Source: Micromonospora sp. CP22 (GTDB lineage Bacteria; Actinomycetota; Actinomycetes; Mycobacteriales; Micromonosporaceae). From it: DNA of 64,000 nt. Location: positions 21,541 to 85,540 of the forward strand of contig NZ_VCJO01000018.1 of NCBI RefSeq assembly GCF_009712475.1, in the 5' to 3' direction. The notes beneath the pieces were generated by a model. It was not told where the DNA came from and searched no databases. It saw nothing but the letters and a program-made list of their open reading frames with translations. How positions within the stretch are numbered: position 1 is the first letter of the stretch; every line of letters begins with the position of its first letter. Positions 1 through 8,673 of this stretch are shown piece by piece. Made by a program: the position numbers and the translations under genes.

Positions 1-567
1 TGGCGCGAGCCGGTTCGCCGCGAGACGGCGTTGCGGCCCGGTCACCGGCGACCGCCTTCGCGGGCTTGCTGCTCGAACAACCGACGCCACACGAAGGTGA
101 GAAGCGGCGGGTCAGCAGGCCACACCTGCCCCGGCGAGGCCGTCCACCTGGGCTCGGGGTGCCGGGACTGGCTGGCCATGGCGTTACGCGAGACGTACAC
201 CGTCATGCCGCCACCCCCACCAGGGACGATGAGCGGCGGGCTCGCCGGGGGAATGGCGAGCCCGCCGCCGCACCACGGCGGCTGGGAGCAGACCGCCGAT
301 CACCCACCCGCGCAGCCCTCATGGCGGTACGCAGGCGGGGAAAGCGCCGAGACAGTTCGCTCCCGGAAGGGCCGAGCCAGCGGCCCAAGCCGTGGTGTGG
401 TGCGCCGCTCATCGATCCCTCCATCTGCAGCTCCCTGTCAGTCATCCCTGACACCGGCATCGACACACGCCGGTGATCCGGGGTGAACTGAACGTAGGGG
501 CGGTCCGTCCGGAGGACCGGGAAAATCCGTACCGGGTCCGGCGGCCTTCAGCGGGCAGGGTGATGGT
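1..567. other. Upstream stretch without a confident gene
   Basis: Several overlapping frames are open on both strands, as expected at this GC content, but none shows a recognisable domain, a convincing ribosome site or the third-position GC pattern of the genes further on. The stretch presumably holds the promoter of the XRE regulator at 568 and perhaps the decayed edge of an accessory element. One perfect dyad at 436-453 is listed separately. Confidence 0.4.
436..453. promoter_or_regulatory. Inverted repeat, possible operator of the XRE regulator
   Basis: The perfect arms TGTCAG and CTGACA are separated by six bases, about 115 bases before the regulator start. HTH-XRE proteins commonly bind such short dyads near their own promoters. 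The assignment rests only on position and symmetry. Confidence 0.25.
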
Positions 568-1803
568 GTGCGAGGGATGACGGACGACATGACGATCGGC
601 CAGCGCGTCGCCTTCTACCGGCGTCGGCGAGGGCTCTCCCAGGAGGTTCTGGCCGGTCTGGTCGGCAAGACGCAGGAGTGGTTACGCAAGGTCGAGACGA
701 ACCGGGCCGACCTGGACCGGCTGTCGGTCATACGCGCGATCGCCAAGGCCCTCGACGTGTCCCTCGGCGACCTGATCGGCGCCCCGAGCCTGTTCGAGTG
801 GTCGGACGACTCCGGACGCGAGACCATCCCCGCCTTGCGGGCCGCGCTTCACGACTATCGTCACCTCGCGCCGGCGCTTGCCAGCACGGGAGACGTCGAG
901 GCACCCGCCCTGCGCGAGATCGAGAACGACGTCGCCGAGATCTGGACCGCCTACCAGCACTCGCGGTACGGCACCCTTGCCCGCCGACTGCCCTACCTCA
1001 TCCACGACTGCCTCACCGCCACCGAGGCGTACGACGGAGACGACGGCCAGCGCGCGCACGCGATGACCGCATACGCCCACCAGCTCGCCGCGTTGTTCCT
1101 CACCAAGCTGGGCGAAGGTGACCTCGCGTGGACCGCCGCCAGCCGAGGCTTGGCCGCCGCCAACGCCAGCCACGACCACGTCGTCATCGGCTCACTTAGC
1201 CGCTCCGCCGCGCACTCGCTCGCCTCCATCGGCGAGTACGCCCAAGCCCTGGGCCTCGCCGCCACGGCGGCGCGGTTCCTGGAACCCCGGCTCGTCAGGC
1301 CGACTCCGCAGCTGCTGTCGGTCTACGGCAGCCTGCACCTCGTCTGCGCGCTCGCCGCCGCCCGAGACGACGACCGCGCCTCCGCCGACACCCACATCAC
1401 CGAGGCCGATACCGCCGCACAGCGGCTCGGCGCCGACGGCAACCACGTGTGGACCGCGTTCGGGCCGACCAACGTGTCGATCCACAAGACGACCGTGGCG
1501 ATGGAACTCGGCGACGTGCAACGCGCCATCGCCATCGGCGCCCCACTCGACACCAGCACCGTGCCCGTCGAGCGGCAGGTTCGACACGCCATCGAAACCG
1601 CCCGAGCCCTCGCCCGATGGAACCGCATCGACGACGCGCTCGCTGCGCTCCTAGACGCCGAGACCCTCGGGCCCGACCAGGTGCGCTACCACCAGCTCTC
1701 CCGCGACCTCGTCCGGGACATCCTCACCCGCCCCCGGCCACCACGACTGGCCGTCGAACTCAGCGACCGGATGGGCGTCCGGACGGGAGGACCGCGCTGG
1801 TAG
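568..1803 (+). CDS. XRE-family transcriptional regulator with C-terminal TPR-like region
   Basis: A 411-residue regulator. Residues 10-65 form a helix-turn-helix of the XRE/Cro type (GQRVAFYRRRRGLSQEVLAG, then a recognition helix around QEWLRKVE). The remaining 340 residues are Ala/Leu-rich helical repeats like the tetratricopeptide sensor domains of many actinomycete XRE regulators. These proteins are usually cytoplasmic and often sense a peptide or small ligand, but no ligand can be read here. The GTG at 568 follows AGGG by seven bases; ATGs at 577 and 589 are in frame. It converges on the DUF218 gene with only six bases between stops. The function is regulatory by family only. Confidence 0.85.
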   Translation: MRGMTDDMTIGQRVAFYRRRRGLSQEVLAGLVGKTQEWLRKVETNRADLDRLSVIRAIAKALDVSLGDLIGAPSLFEWSDDSGRETIPALRAALHDYRHLAPALASTGDVEAPALREIENDVAEIWTAYQHSRYGTLARRLPYLIHDCLTATEAYDGDDGQRAHAMTAYAHQLAALFLTKLGEGDLAWTAASRGLAAANASHDHVVIGSLSRSAAHSLASIGEYAQALGLAATAARFLEPRLVRPTPQLLSVYGSLHLVCALAAARDDDRASADTHITEADTAAQRLGADGNHVWTAFGPTNVSIHKTTVAMELGDVQRAIAIGAPLDTSTVPVERQVRHAIETARALARWNRIDDALAALLDAETLGPDQVRYHQLSRDLVRDILTRPRPPRLAVELSDRMGVRTGGPRW

Positions 1804-1809
1804 CTGGGC

Positions 1810-2490
1810 TCAGATCAACCGGCTCGTGTAGCCGACTGCCACCAGGCGCTCGAAGGCCGCCCGCACCTCGTCCGGCATCTCCTGCGGGATCGCGAACCCG
1901 CGCTCGGCGTACACCTCGATCCGCTGCGTGTCGCCGACCAGCATGTCCACCACCCGCCGCGGGTCGCCAATGCTGCGCACGTAGTCGTCCAGTTTTAGTG
2001 GATTCGAGGCGCACACCACATCGACCTCCGGCCAGATCAGCCTGCAGGTGGCGTAGGCCCGACGCTGTTGGTAGGGCCGCGACATGATCAGCACCGACTT
2101 CACCGGAATCTGGTGTTCGGTCAGGAGCTGACGCGAGTACTCCAGGTTCTGAGCGGTGTTCGTGGCACGCGGCTCCACGAGAATCGCTTCCCCGGGTACG
2201 CCCTGCTCGATGGCGTACTCGCGGTAGTGCACTGCTTCTCCACGCGGAAAACGCTCGACGGTCGTCGGGGCGTTCGCGCCGGTGAACACGATCCTGGGGA
2301 ACAGGCCCTCGTGAAACAAGCGCGTCGCGATGACAGCCACCCCGAGGTCATGACTGCCCAATCCGATCCCCACGTCGCACGGGCGCAACTCGTGACGCAT
2401 GTCGTGGTAGCGCCACAGCGTCTCCACATCAGCCCGGATCGCGTCAGGGATCGCCTCGGCAGGTGCCTCTGCATGCCGGTTCATCAGCAC
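1810..2490 (-). CDS. YdcF/SanA-like DUF218 family protein
   Basis: A 226-residue soluble protein of the DUF218 (YdcF) family. Visible hallmarks are GIGLGSHDLGVAVIATRLF, a conserved FTGANAPTT segment, EPRATNTAQNLEYSR (the typical ExxxTxTxENA-like block) and the SRPYQQRRAYAT segment. Members include bacterial SanA and YdcF, which bind nucleotide-like ligands and are linked to envelope functions, but their reaction is not established. This copy lacks a membrane segment, so it is likely cytosolic. GTG at 2490 and ATG at 2484 are both possible starts. It sits tail to tail with the XRE regulator in what looks like an accessory island. Confidence 0.8.
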   Translation of the reverse strand: MLMNRHAEAPAEAIPDAIRADVETLWRYHDMRHELRPCDVGIGLGSHDLGVAVIATRLFHEGLFPRIVFTGANAPTTVERFPRGEAVHYREYAIEQGVPGEAILVEPRATNTAQNLEYSRQLLTEHQIPVKSVLIMSRPYQQRRAYATCRLIWPEVDVVCASNPLKLDDYVRSIGDPRRVVDMLVGDTQRIEVYAERGFAIPQEMPDEVRAAFERLVAVGYTSRLI

Positions 2491-2636
2491 CTACCAGGTC
2501 CGGTCCGCGCTGGTTCCCTCATGCCGCCAGCGTAGGGCTAGCAGGGCAGCAGGACGCCGCTGACTCCAGCACCACGCCGCTGACCTCGTCAGGACCAGAG
2601 GGCTGGCGGCGGCCAAGGCATCCCGAAGGGGTGCGG

Positions 2637-3434
2637 TCAGTATCCGACCTCGACGAGGCAACGCCTGCCGCCTTCGCCCGGCACCTGCCACACCTGCTCG
2701 TCCGGCCAGTGGCGATACAACAGCTGCCGTGTGGTCGTGGCGACAGCGTTCGGCAGCGGCCCACGAAACAGGTCGGCCTGCAGTCGTTCCTCCCGCTCGG
2801 CGTCCTGCGCGATCAGCAGAACCGCCCCGACCGCCACCAGCCGGTCCGCACGCCGGTAGCCGGCCAACAGTCCACCCAGCCCTGACGCCGGCCGCTCATG
2901 CTCAGCGACAACGTCGCCGACCGGGCCACGGTCGACGTGTACCAGGAACCGCAGGCACCGCCCGTCCTGCAGCCATATGCCGTAGCCATCGGCCCGCAAC
3001 TGCGCGAGGTCGTGCTGGCGCAACCATGACGAGGTCTCCATCGTCGCCAGCCACTGGAACAGCTCGCACCGCCCCGGGTTGCGCCGCGACACCTCGATCA
3101 ACGGCAGGAACAGCAGGGCATCCGCCCTGCCGGAGGGCCGCTGACCCAACCGCAGCGGAACCGGCCGCCCCGACGCCGTCAGGGCGCGGCGGAGCACCTC
3201 CGTCCCCTCGGCCGTGACCTCGTACCACCAGGTGTGGGTCCGGTCCTCCGGCGAGCGTTCACGGCGCACCAGCCCCGCCTCGTGCAGCCACACCAGGTCG
3301 CGGTGGGCCGTCAGCCGCGACACCGCACAGACGAGCGCCACGTCCAGCGTCGACGCGGAACCGTGCTGCGCCAGGTACGACAGGATCCGCCACCGCCGCG
3401 GGGACAACCGCCGCGCGGCACCCTGGTCGCCCAT
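2637..3434 (-). CDS. Replication-relaxation family protein (integrative-element remnant)
   Basis: A 265-residue protein resembling the actinomycete replication-relaxation family (PF13814), normally carried by integrative conjugative elements and plasmids. A winged-helix segment near the N-terminus (PRRWRILSYLAQHGSASTLD, then VSRLTAHRDLVWLHEAGLVR) is followed by the family's pattern of an WYEVTAEG strand and a conserved body. The frame stays open to 3644, but the ATG at 3434 starts exactly where similarity begins and has GGAGGG 11 bases upstream. No relaxase, FtsK/TraB, integrase or excisionase lies nearby, so this is probably the last piece of a decayed element. Confidence 0.65.
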   Translation of the reverse strand: MGDQGAARRLSPRRWRILSYLAQHGSASTLDVALVCAVSRLTAHRDLVWLHEAGLVRRERSPEDRTHTWWYEVTAEGTEVLRRALTASGRPVPLRLGQRPSGRADALLFLPLIEVSRRNPGRCELFQWLATMETSSWLRQHDLAQLRADGYGIWLQDGRCLRFLVHVDRGPVGDVVAEHERPASGLGGLLAGYRRADRLVAVGAVLLIAQDAEREERLQADLFRGPLPNAVATTTRQLLYRHWPDEQVWQVPGEGGRRCLVEVGY

Positions 3435-3956
3435 CCCCTGATGATCCCTCCGAGCCCCGGCGGTCCGACATCCTGTTTCCCACAGCTGCAACAGAGAGTG
3501 ATCGATGCTTTGACCGGGAGATCGGAAGTTGGGACCGCCGTGGCCGGAGACAGCGCCCGCCGTGGGCCGTTGGGCCAGGCGTCGGCGAGCCGTGCGAGCA
3601 CCCACATACCCAAACCGTGGTTTTGGGCCGATTTTGGAGATCACTGTTCAATGAATCAGCCGAAGAGCTGAGGACGAAGGAAGCGAAGCGGTTAAACCGG
3701 GCCACCAAAAGTTGATCTCCACGGAGTGCACCGCACTGCGGTACCGATCGCCAGAAACGCCTGACGCACGCCTTCCCGGCTCGGCGATGAAGCGCCACCC
3801 ACCGAGACAGTGGTTACTGAAAGTGATCAATTCAGGAGGACTCTCCGCGCCAGCGTTCGGCTGGGCAGCCGCCTTCGCCCCCGGCCGGCTAGCGCCAGAT
3901 CCCCAGATGTGAGACTGTCTATGTAACTAACAGTGCATGTTCAGCTGCGTTGAGCA
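3435..3956. other. Gene-poor gap in the island
   Basis: This 520-base stretch has lower GC than its surroundings and several A/T-rich patches. Frames across it give only unstructured sequence. It separates two divergent genes, so it should contain both promoters, but I cannot place them with confidence. I found no attachment-site repeat or tRNA fragment in it. Confidence 0.4.
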
Positions 3957-4844
3957 ATGTGGGTGGTTCCGTTGGAACAGCTTCCGTTGTGGGGACCGAG
4001 CACCGACGAAGAGCCGAGGCCGAAGCCAGTCCTGGCACGACCAGCAAAACTGCGCCTCCTGATCACGGTGAAAGCGGCACCCAACCCCTCCGCGCGGTAC
4101 GGGGAGACGGTCTGCGTCGGGGCACTGGGCATAGACCCACCCTGGACGGGCTGGATTCGCCTCTACCCGGTCCACTATCGAGACCTCGACGACGACGGCA
4201 AGTTCCACAAGTACGACATCATCTACGTCGACGCACTGCCAGCCAGGCAAGACCAGCGACGCGAGAGCTGGAAGCCGATCGTGGACACCATCACCACCGA
4301 ACGGCACCTCGCCAGTCGGCAGTCGCGTCGAAACCTCCTCGATCCACTCGTCGAAGACTCCATGTGCCGGCTCAACAAACAGGCCCGCGACGACCCGAGC
4401 GCACGATCGATCGCACTGATTCGCGTGGCCGACATCTCGGCTCTGCAGGTCAAGCGACATCCCGGATGGTCGGCGGAGGATCGCAGGAAGATCACTGGCT
4501 ACCTCAACCAGCTCGACCTACTGGAACCGGCGAAACGCAGCCCGCTTCAAGCACCACGCTTCACCGGCGCCTACCGCTACCGCTGCGCGGACCGTCAGTG
4601 CCGCGGTCACCAGCAGACACTCTGGGACTGGGAGTTCGTCGCCCTACAACGTCGCCTGGGCCAGCTCACCGACCCGGAGGCCGAGGAGCAGCTGAAGAAC
4701 AGGTTTCTCACCCAGCTCTGCGCCGCCGACCGCGACGTCGCCTTCTACGTAGGCAACCAAGCGGCAAGACCGCAGTCCTTCAGCATCGGCGGCGTCTACG
4801 CACCGAGACGGCCCACCGCCCGGTACCGGCTGCACGTCAACTAA
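3957..4844 (+). CDS. Unrecognised 295-residue protein with a Cys/His cluster
   Basis: I do not recognise this family. The N-terminal half is beta-rich (KLRLLITVKAAPNP, then GWIRLYPVHYRDLDDDG and KYDIIYVDALPAR), followed by a charged helical linker. Near residue 207 there is a Cys-x4-Cys-x-His cluster (CADRQCRGH) inside a YRYRC...WDWEF block that could bind zinc, and the C-terminus has a conserved-looking QSFSIGGVYAPRR segment. No membrane segment or signal is present. The start is uncertain; ATG 3957 lacks a strong ribosome site. Its end overlaps the convergent DUF4326 gene by eight bases. The setting next to a tRNA and an integrative-element remnant would suit an element-borne nucleic-acid-processing or defence protein, but that is inference. 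Confidence 0.6.
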   Translation: MWVVPLEQLPLWGPSTDEEPRPKPVLARPAKLRLLITVKAAPNPSARYGETVCVGALGIDPPWTGWIRLYPVHYRDLDDDGKFHKYDIIYVDALPARQDQRRESWKPIVDTITTERHLASRQSRRNLLDPLVEDSMCRLNKQARDDPSARSIALIRVADISALQVKRHPGWSAEDRRKITGYLNQLDLLEPAKRSPLQAPRFTGAYRYRCADRQCRGHQQTLWDWEFVALQRRLGQLTDPEAEEQLKNRFLTQLCAADRDVAFYVGNQAARPQSFSIGGVYAPRRPTARYRLHVN

Positions 4845-5133
4845 TGACGTCGGCCAGCACGTCGGCATGGCACGCATCCTCGACCCGACACCAGCACGCC
4901 AACTGCTTCCCCGCGAGTTCCCGACGCGCCCGGTCAACAAGGGCCGGCTGCCCCACAAGCCACTGCCGATAGAGGCGTAACGCCTCCGCCCGATCATGCT
5001 TCCGCAGGCTAAACGGATTGGCCCAAGGAGAACGCCGCAACCCGAACCCCTGCCGCCCCACGTACACGGCACCCGGTGGTACCACCGGGTGATAGAGATC
5101 CCCCTGCACACGAACCCGAGGCTGTCCCCCCAC
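4837..5133 (-). CDS. DUF4326 domain protein
   Basis: A short protein of about 98 residues matching DUF4326, a small domain common in phages, plasmids and islands. The hallmarks are VYVGR followed by SPWANPF, then ALRLYRQWL and the C-terminal LACWCRVEDACHADVLADVI block with its CxC and Cys-His residues. The biochemical role is unknown; the Cys/His residues could bind metal. The frame is open to 5343, but similarity starts only near the GTG codons at 5133 and 5109, so the start is approximate. Its 3' end overlaps the convergent gene at 3957-4844 by eight bases. Confidence 0.7.
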   Translation of the reverse strand: MGGQPRVRVQGDLYHPVVPPGAVYVGRQGFGLRRSPWANPFSLRKHDRAEALRLYRQWLVGQPALVDRARRELAGKQLACWCRVEDACHADVLADVIS

Positions 5134-5412
5134 GCCGCCAGCGTAATCGGCGACGACCGGCCCCGCGTGGATGCTCAAAGGAAGCGCATCGACGCCCGGA
5201 CTGGCGGATGCTCCAATGACCACGGCCCGATGCAGGCTGGCCACCTCAGAGATGACCATGAGGGCAGTCGTCCACGGAACAACCACATGTCCCAGCAACC
5301 CCGGCCCGGTCCAACGGCTCCCGAGCACCCACCGAGCGACCACCCACCACCCACGTACACGAAAAAGGCCCCGGCCCGGTGTGAACCACCAGGCCAGGGC
5401 CTTGATCGCCTG

Positions 5413-5485
5413 TGCGCCGCCAGGGACTCGAACCCCGAACCCGCGGATTAAGAGTCCGCTGCTCTGCCAGTTGAGCTAGCGGCGC
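5413..5485 (-). tRNA. tRNA-Lys (anticodon CTT)
   Basis: A 73-base cloverleaf. The acceptor arms GCGCCGC and GCGGCGC pair fully, the anticodon stem encloses CTCTTAA with CTT at the reading position, and the T-arm GGTTCGAGTCC is canonical. CCA is not encoded. The 3' end faces the accessory region at 1-5.4 kb, the usual geometry for an element integrated into a tRNA 3' end. Confidence 0.95.
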
Positions 5486-5672
5486 TCGCTGACAACGGGG
5501 AGAACCTTAGCACGCACCCTGAACCGGGTTCCAATCCGATCCCCGGGTCCTCCCTTCGGTCGAGCTTTCCGGACATCTGACGAAAACCGTTCGCAAAGGG
5601 TGGGACCGAGGTGATGCCGGACGACAGCGATACGGCACGATGTCCGCCAAGTGCGCAACGACAGGGGTGGGG

Positions 5673-6926
5673 ATGGGCAGGTTCGCGCGGGCCGGGGCGT
5701 TGTTGGGCGCCTTCGGGCTGGTGGCGTCGCTGGCATTGTCGGGTTGCGGTGAGAAGCGGGCGGCGGCCGAGTTCGTGCCGGGCCAGCAGGCTGGCCCGAC
5801 GGATGCGGGGACGTCGGACACACCGCAGGTGCCGAGCGGCCCGCCGCTGGCGGTGACTCCTGCCGACGGGGCGAAGAACCGGCCGGTCAGCGTGGAGATC
5901 GGCGCGAAGCTGCCGGACGGTGGTCAGGTGTCGCAGGTCACGCTGAAGAGCGAGGACGGCAAGTCGGTCAAGGGCAAGCTGCGTACGGATGGATCGTCCT
6001 GGGTGCCGTCGGCGCCGCTGAAGTGGTCGACCCGCTACACCGCCACCGTGTCCGCAACGAGGCCGGACGGCTCGGTCAGCGAGGGAACGAGCACGTTCAC
6101 CACGATGGCCAAGCCGAATTCGATGATCACCTCGGGGTTGTACCTGTTCGACGACCGGACGTACGGGGTGGCGATGCCGGTGGTGGCGGAGTTCCACCCG
6201 GGCATCCCGAAGAAGGACCGGGCCAAGGTGCAGAAGCGGATGTTCGTGCAGACGGATCCGCCGCAGCCGGGTGCCTGGCACTGGGTGAGCAACGGCACGC
6301 AGGCGTACTACCGCGCCCCGGAGTACTGGAAGGCCGGGACCAAGATCACCGTACGCATCGCGCTGGCCGGCATTCCGCTGAGCAACGGCCGGTACGGCAA
6401 CGTCGACCGCAACGCCACTGCGAAGATCGGCTCCGCGTTCGAGATGAAGGTGACCAACTCAGACAAGCAGATGCGGGTGTACCAGGACGGACAGCTGATC
6501 AAGACGCTGCCGGTCAGCCTGGGCAAGAAGAAGACCCCGTCGTCCAGTGGCACGCTCGTGGTGATGGAGAAGAAGGAAGCCACCGTCTTCGACACGATGG
6601 ACGACCCGGACCCGGCGAACCGGTACGTCACCGACATCCAGTTCGCCCAGCGTCTCACCTGGGGTGGCGAGTACATCCACGCGGCACCCTGGTCAGAGCA
6701 CGTCCAAGGGCGGGAGAATGTCTCCCACGGCTGCGTGAACGTCTCGATGGCGAACGCGCGCTGGCTCTTCAAGCGTACGAAGATCGGCGATCCGATCACC
6801 ATCACCGGCACCGAGCGCAAGCTGGCGGCGGGTAATGGTTGGACCGCGTGGAACCTGAGCTGGTCGGAGTTCGTCAAGGGCAGTGCGCTGCCAGTTCCGG
6901 ACGGTGGCGCAGGTCCGGCTATATAA
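5673..6926 (+). CDS. Lipoprotein L,D-transpeptidase (Ig-like plus YkuD domains)
   Basis: An exported 3-3 peptidoglycan cross-linking enzyme, or one attaching proteins to peptidoglycan. From the ATG at 5673 there is a 24-residue lipoprotein signal ending in LSGC, then a low-complexity spacer, Ig-like domain sequence (TPADGAKNRPVSVEI and a repeat-like WVPSAPLKWSTRYTATV), and a C-terminal YkuD catalytic domain. The catalytic signature is present: His in EYIHAAPW followed by SHGCVNV, where the Cys is the nucleophile. The layout matches LdtMt2-like enzymes of mycobacteria. An in-frame ATG at 5640 is possible but would add a poorly signal-like leader. A paralogue follows 125 bases downstream. Confidence 0.92.
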   Translation: MGRFARAGALLGAFGLVASLALSGCGEKRAAAEFVPGQQAGPTDAGTSDTPQVPSGPPLAVTPADGAKNRPVSVEIGAKLPDGGQVSQVTLKSEDGKSVKGKLRTDGSSWVPSAPLKWSTRYTATVSATRPDGSVSEGTSTFTTMAKPNSMITSGLYLFDDRTYGVAMPVVAEFHPGIPKKDRAKVQKRMFVQTDPPQPGAWHWVSNGTQAYYRAPEYWKAGTKITVRIALAGIPLSNGRYGNVDRNATAKIGSAFEMKVTNSDKQMRVYQDGQLIKTLPVSLGKKKTPSSSGTLVVMEKKEATVFDTMDDPDPANRYVTDIQFAQRLTWGGEYIHAAPWSEHVQGRENVSHGCVNVSMANARWLFKRTKIGDPITITGTERKLAAGNGWTAWNLSWSEFVKGSALPVPDGGAGPAI

Positions 6927-7051
6927 CCGGACAAAGTATGTCACTATCCGGACATCCCGCTCCACGTGTTTCGGTTCACTCGCCGCAACGGGTACGTGAG
7001 TTGATGCGTCAGTGATGTGGACGGGCAGCGGACCACGACTGTGAGGACACG

Positions 7052-8356
7052 ATGCGAGTTCGGGACCAGCGCAACCGGCAGAGGGTGATCGTCGCGGGCC
7101 TGCTCGCCGTGACGTTGGCGCTGACCTCCGCCTGCACCGGCGGCGGGAAGGGTGGCGACAAGGGGCCGGGCTGGCAGGACGGCGCCGATCAGCCGGCCGC
7201 GAAGGCGTCGGTGAGCATCAGCGAGCCGGCGGCGGGCGCCAAGGACGTGCCGGCGTCGGCGGCGATCGCCTTCACCACGGAGCAGGCCGAGGACGTCACG
7301 GTCAAGCTGACCGACGCCGAGGGCGAGGAGGTCGAGGGCACCCTCGCCGACGACGGCCGCAGTTGGCTGCCGTCGAAGGCGTTGACCTACGGCACCTCGT
7401 ACACCGCCACCGTCACGGCGACCGGCGACGACGGCCTTCCGGCGACCGCGACCAGCGATTTCACCGTGATGAAGAAGCCCGCCAAGCAGGTACGCATCAG
7501 CAGCTTCCTCGGTGACGACCAGACGGTCGGGGTGGCCATGCCGCTCATCGTGAAGTTCGGTCGGGCCATTCCGGAGCAGTACCGCGCCGAGCTGCAACGC
7601 CGGATGACGGTGACCTCCCAGCCGGCCCAGGAGGGCATCTGGCACTGGGTCAGCCCCACCGAGGTCCGGTACCGGCCGAAGGAGTTCTGGCAGGCCGGTA
7701 GCAAGGTGTCGTACCGGGTGCAGGCCGGCGGGCTGCCGCTCGGCGACGGGTGGTACGGCCGGGCCGACCTGACGGTGGACATCACCATCGGGCGGAAGCT
7801 GCTCATGACGGTGGACAACCGGACCAAGCGGATGACCGTGACCCGGGACGGCGAGACGATCAAGACGATCCCGGTGAGTCTGGGCAAGAAGAGCACCCCG
7901 TCCTCCAGCGGCACCATGGTGGTGATGGAGAAGCTGCGCAAGACCGTCTTCGACACGTACGACGAACTGGGCCCCGAGGACGGCTACCGGACGAAGATCG
8001 ACTACGCGCAGCGGCTCACCTGGGGTGGCGAGTTCATCCACGCGGCGCCCTGGTCGGAGGGGCAGCAGGGCACGACCAACGTCTCGCACGGCTGCGTGAA
8101 CGTCTCCATGGCCAACGGCGCCTGGCTGTTCAACAACACGAAGGTCGGCGACCCGATCATCGTCAAGGGCACCGAGCGTAAGCTGGCCAACGGCAACGGC
8201 TGGACCGACTGGAACCTCAGCTGGGAGGAGTACGTCAAGGGCAGCGCCCTGCCGTACGAGCCGGCGGAGCCCGAGGAAGCCGACGAGCCCGAGGAAGCCG
8301 ACCAGACCGACGAGATCGACCCGGACGTCTCGGCGGGCGACACCCCGATCACCTGA
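7052..8356 (+). CDS. Lipoprotein L,D-transpeptidase, tandem paralogue
   Basis: A 434-residue paralogue of the preceding gene with the same order: lipoprotein signal with Cys28 (LTSAC), linker, Ig-like domains (SISEPAAGAKDVPASAAIAF, WLPSKALTYGTSYTATV) and a YkuD domain with catalytic Cys348 in SHGCVNV. It differs by a strongly acidic C-terminal tail of about 30 residues containing repeated EEAD, absent from the first copy. GAGGAC lies just before the ATG at 7052. The pair probably arose by duplication and may be transcribed together; a strong hairpin follows. The enzyme acts outside the membrane on tetrapeptide stems and would give some resistance to penicillin-type inhibition, as known for the family. 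Confidence 0.92.
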   Translation: MRVRDQRNRQRVIVAGLLAVTLALTSACTGGGKGGDKGPGWQDGADQPAAKASVSISEPAAGAKDVPASAAIAFTTEQAEDVTVKLTDAEGEEVEGTLADDGRSWLPSKALTYGTSYTATVTATGDDGLPATATSDFTVMKKPAKQVRISSFLGDDQTVGVAMPLIVKFGRAIPEQYRAELQRRMTVTSQPAQEGIWHWVSPTEVRYRPKEFWQAGSKVSYRVQAGGLPLGDGWYGRADLTVDITIGRKLLMTVDNRTKRMTVTRDGETIKTIPVSLGKKSTPSSSGTMVVMEKLRKTVFDTYDELGPEDGYRTKIDYAQRLTWGGEFIHAAPWSEGQQGTTNVSHGCVNVSMANGAWLFNNTKVGDPIIVKGTERKLANGNGWTDWNLSWEEYVKGSALPYEPAEPEEADEPEEADQTDEIDPDVSAGDTPIT

Positions 8357-8362
8357 GCACCC

Positions 8363-8399
8363 GCGACGGCGGTCTTCCCTGTTGGGAGGCCGCCGTCGC
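8363..8399 (+). terminator. Hairpin after the L,D-transpeptidase pair
   Basis: Ten-base perfect arms GCGACGGCGG and CCGCCGTCGC flank a stem extension (TTCCC with GGGAG) seven bases after the stop. No U-tract follows, as is usual in high-GC actinomycetes. Confidence 0.75.
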
Positions 8400-8424
8400 C
8401 TCCACTACCGGCCGGAATACGACT

Positions 8425-8450
8425 CAGGCCCCCTCCGCGGAGGGGGCCTG
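8425..8450. terminator. Bidirectional hairpin between L,D-transpeptidase and tRNA-His
   Basis: A perfect 26-base palindrome built from CAGGCCCCCTCCG and its complement. It lies a few bases past the 3' end of the minus-strand tRNA-His and 70 bases past the plus-strand gene, so it can serve both. Confidence 0.7.
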
Positions 8451-8458
8451 ATCATTGG

Positions 8459-8532
8459 GGTGACTGATGGGAATTGAACCCACGACAACCGGGACCACAA
8501 CCCGGTGCTCTGCCAACTGAGCTACAGCCACC
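8459..8532 (-). tRNA. tRNA-His (anticodon GTG)
   Basis: The 5' end GGTGGCT pairs with AGTCACC and includes the extra G typical of tRNA-His. The anticodon loop reads TTGTGGT and the T-arm GGGTTCAATTCCC is canonical. CCA appears encoded, extending the gene to 8456. Confidence 0.95.
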
Positions 8533-8673
8533 ATGACGCCGCGCCCGGTCGAACGCCCGGGGCGGGTGCGCTGAAATCATACCCCCACCACGGGCGACCC
8601 CGTCCAGCGGGTTGCCGCCGGGCCGCGACGCGGCGACGTGAGCACGCCAGCACGGCCCCGGACGACCTGTCAG

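Noticed and set aside
1..5412. Second attachment-site copy of the tRNA-Lys 3' end
   Set aside because: No direct repeat of the tRNA 3' sequence was seen in the island; it may lie outside the window.
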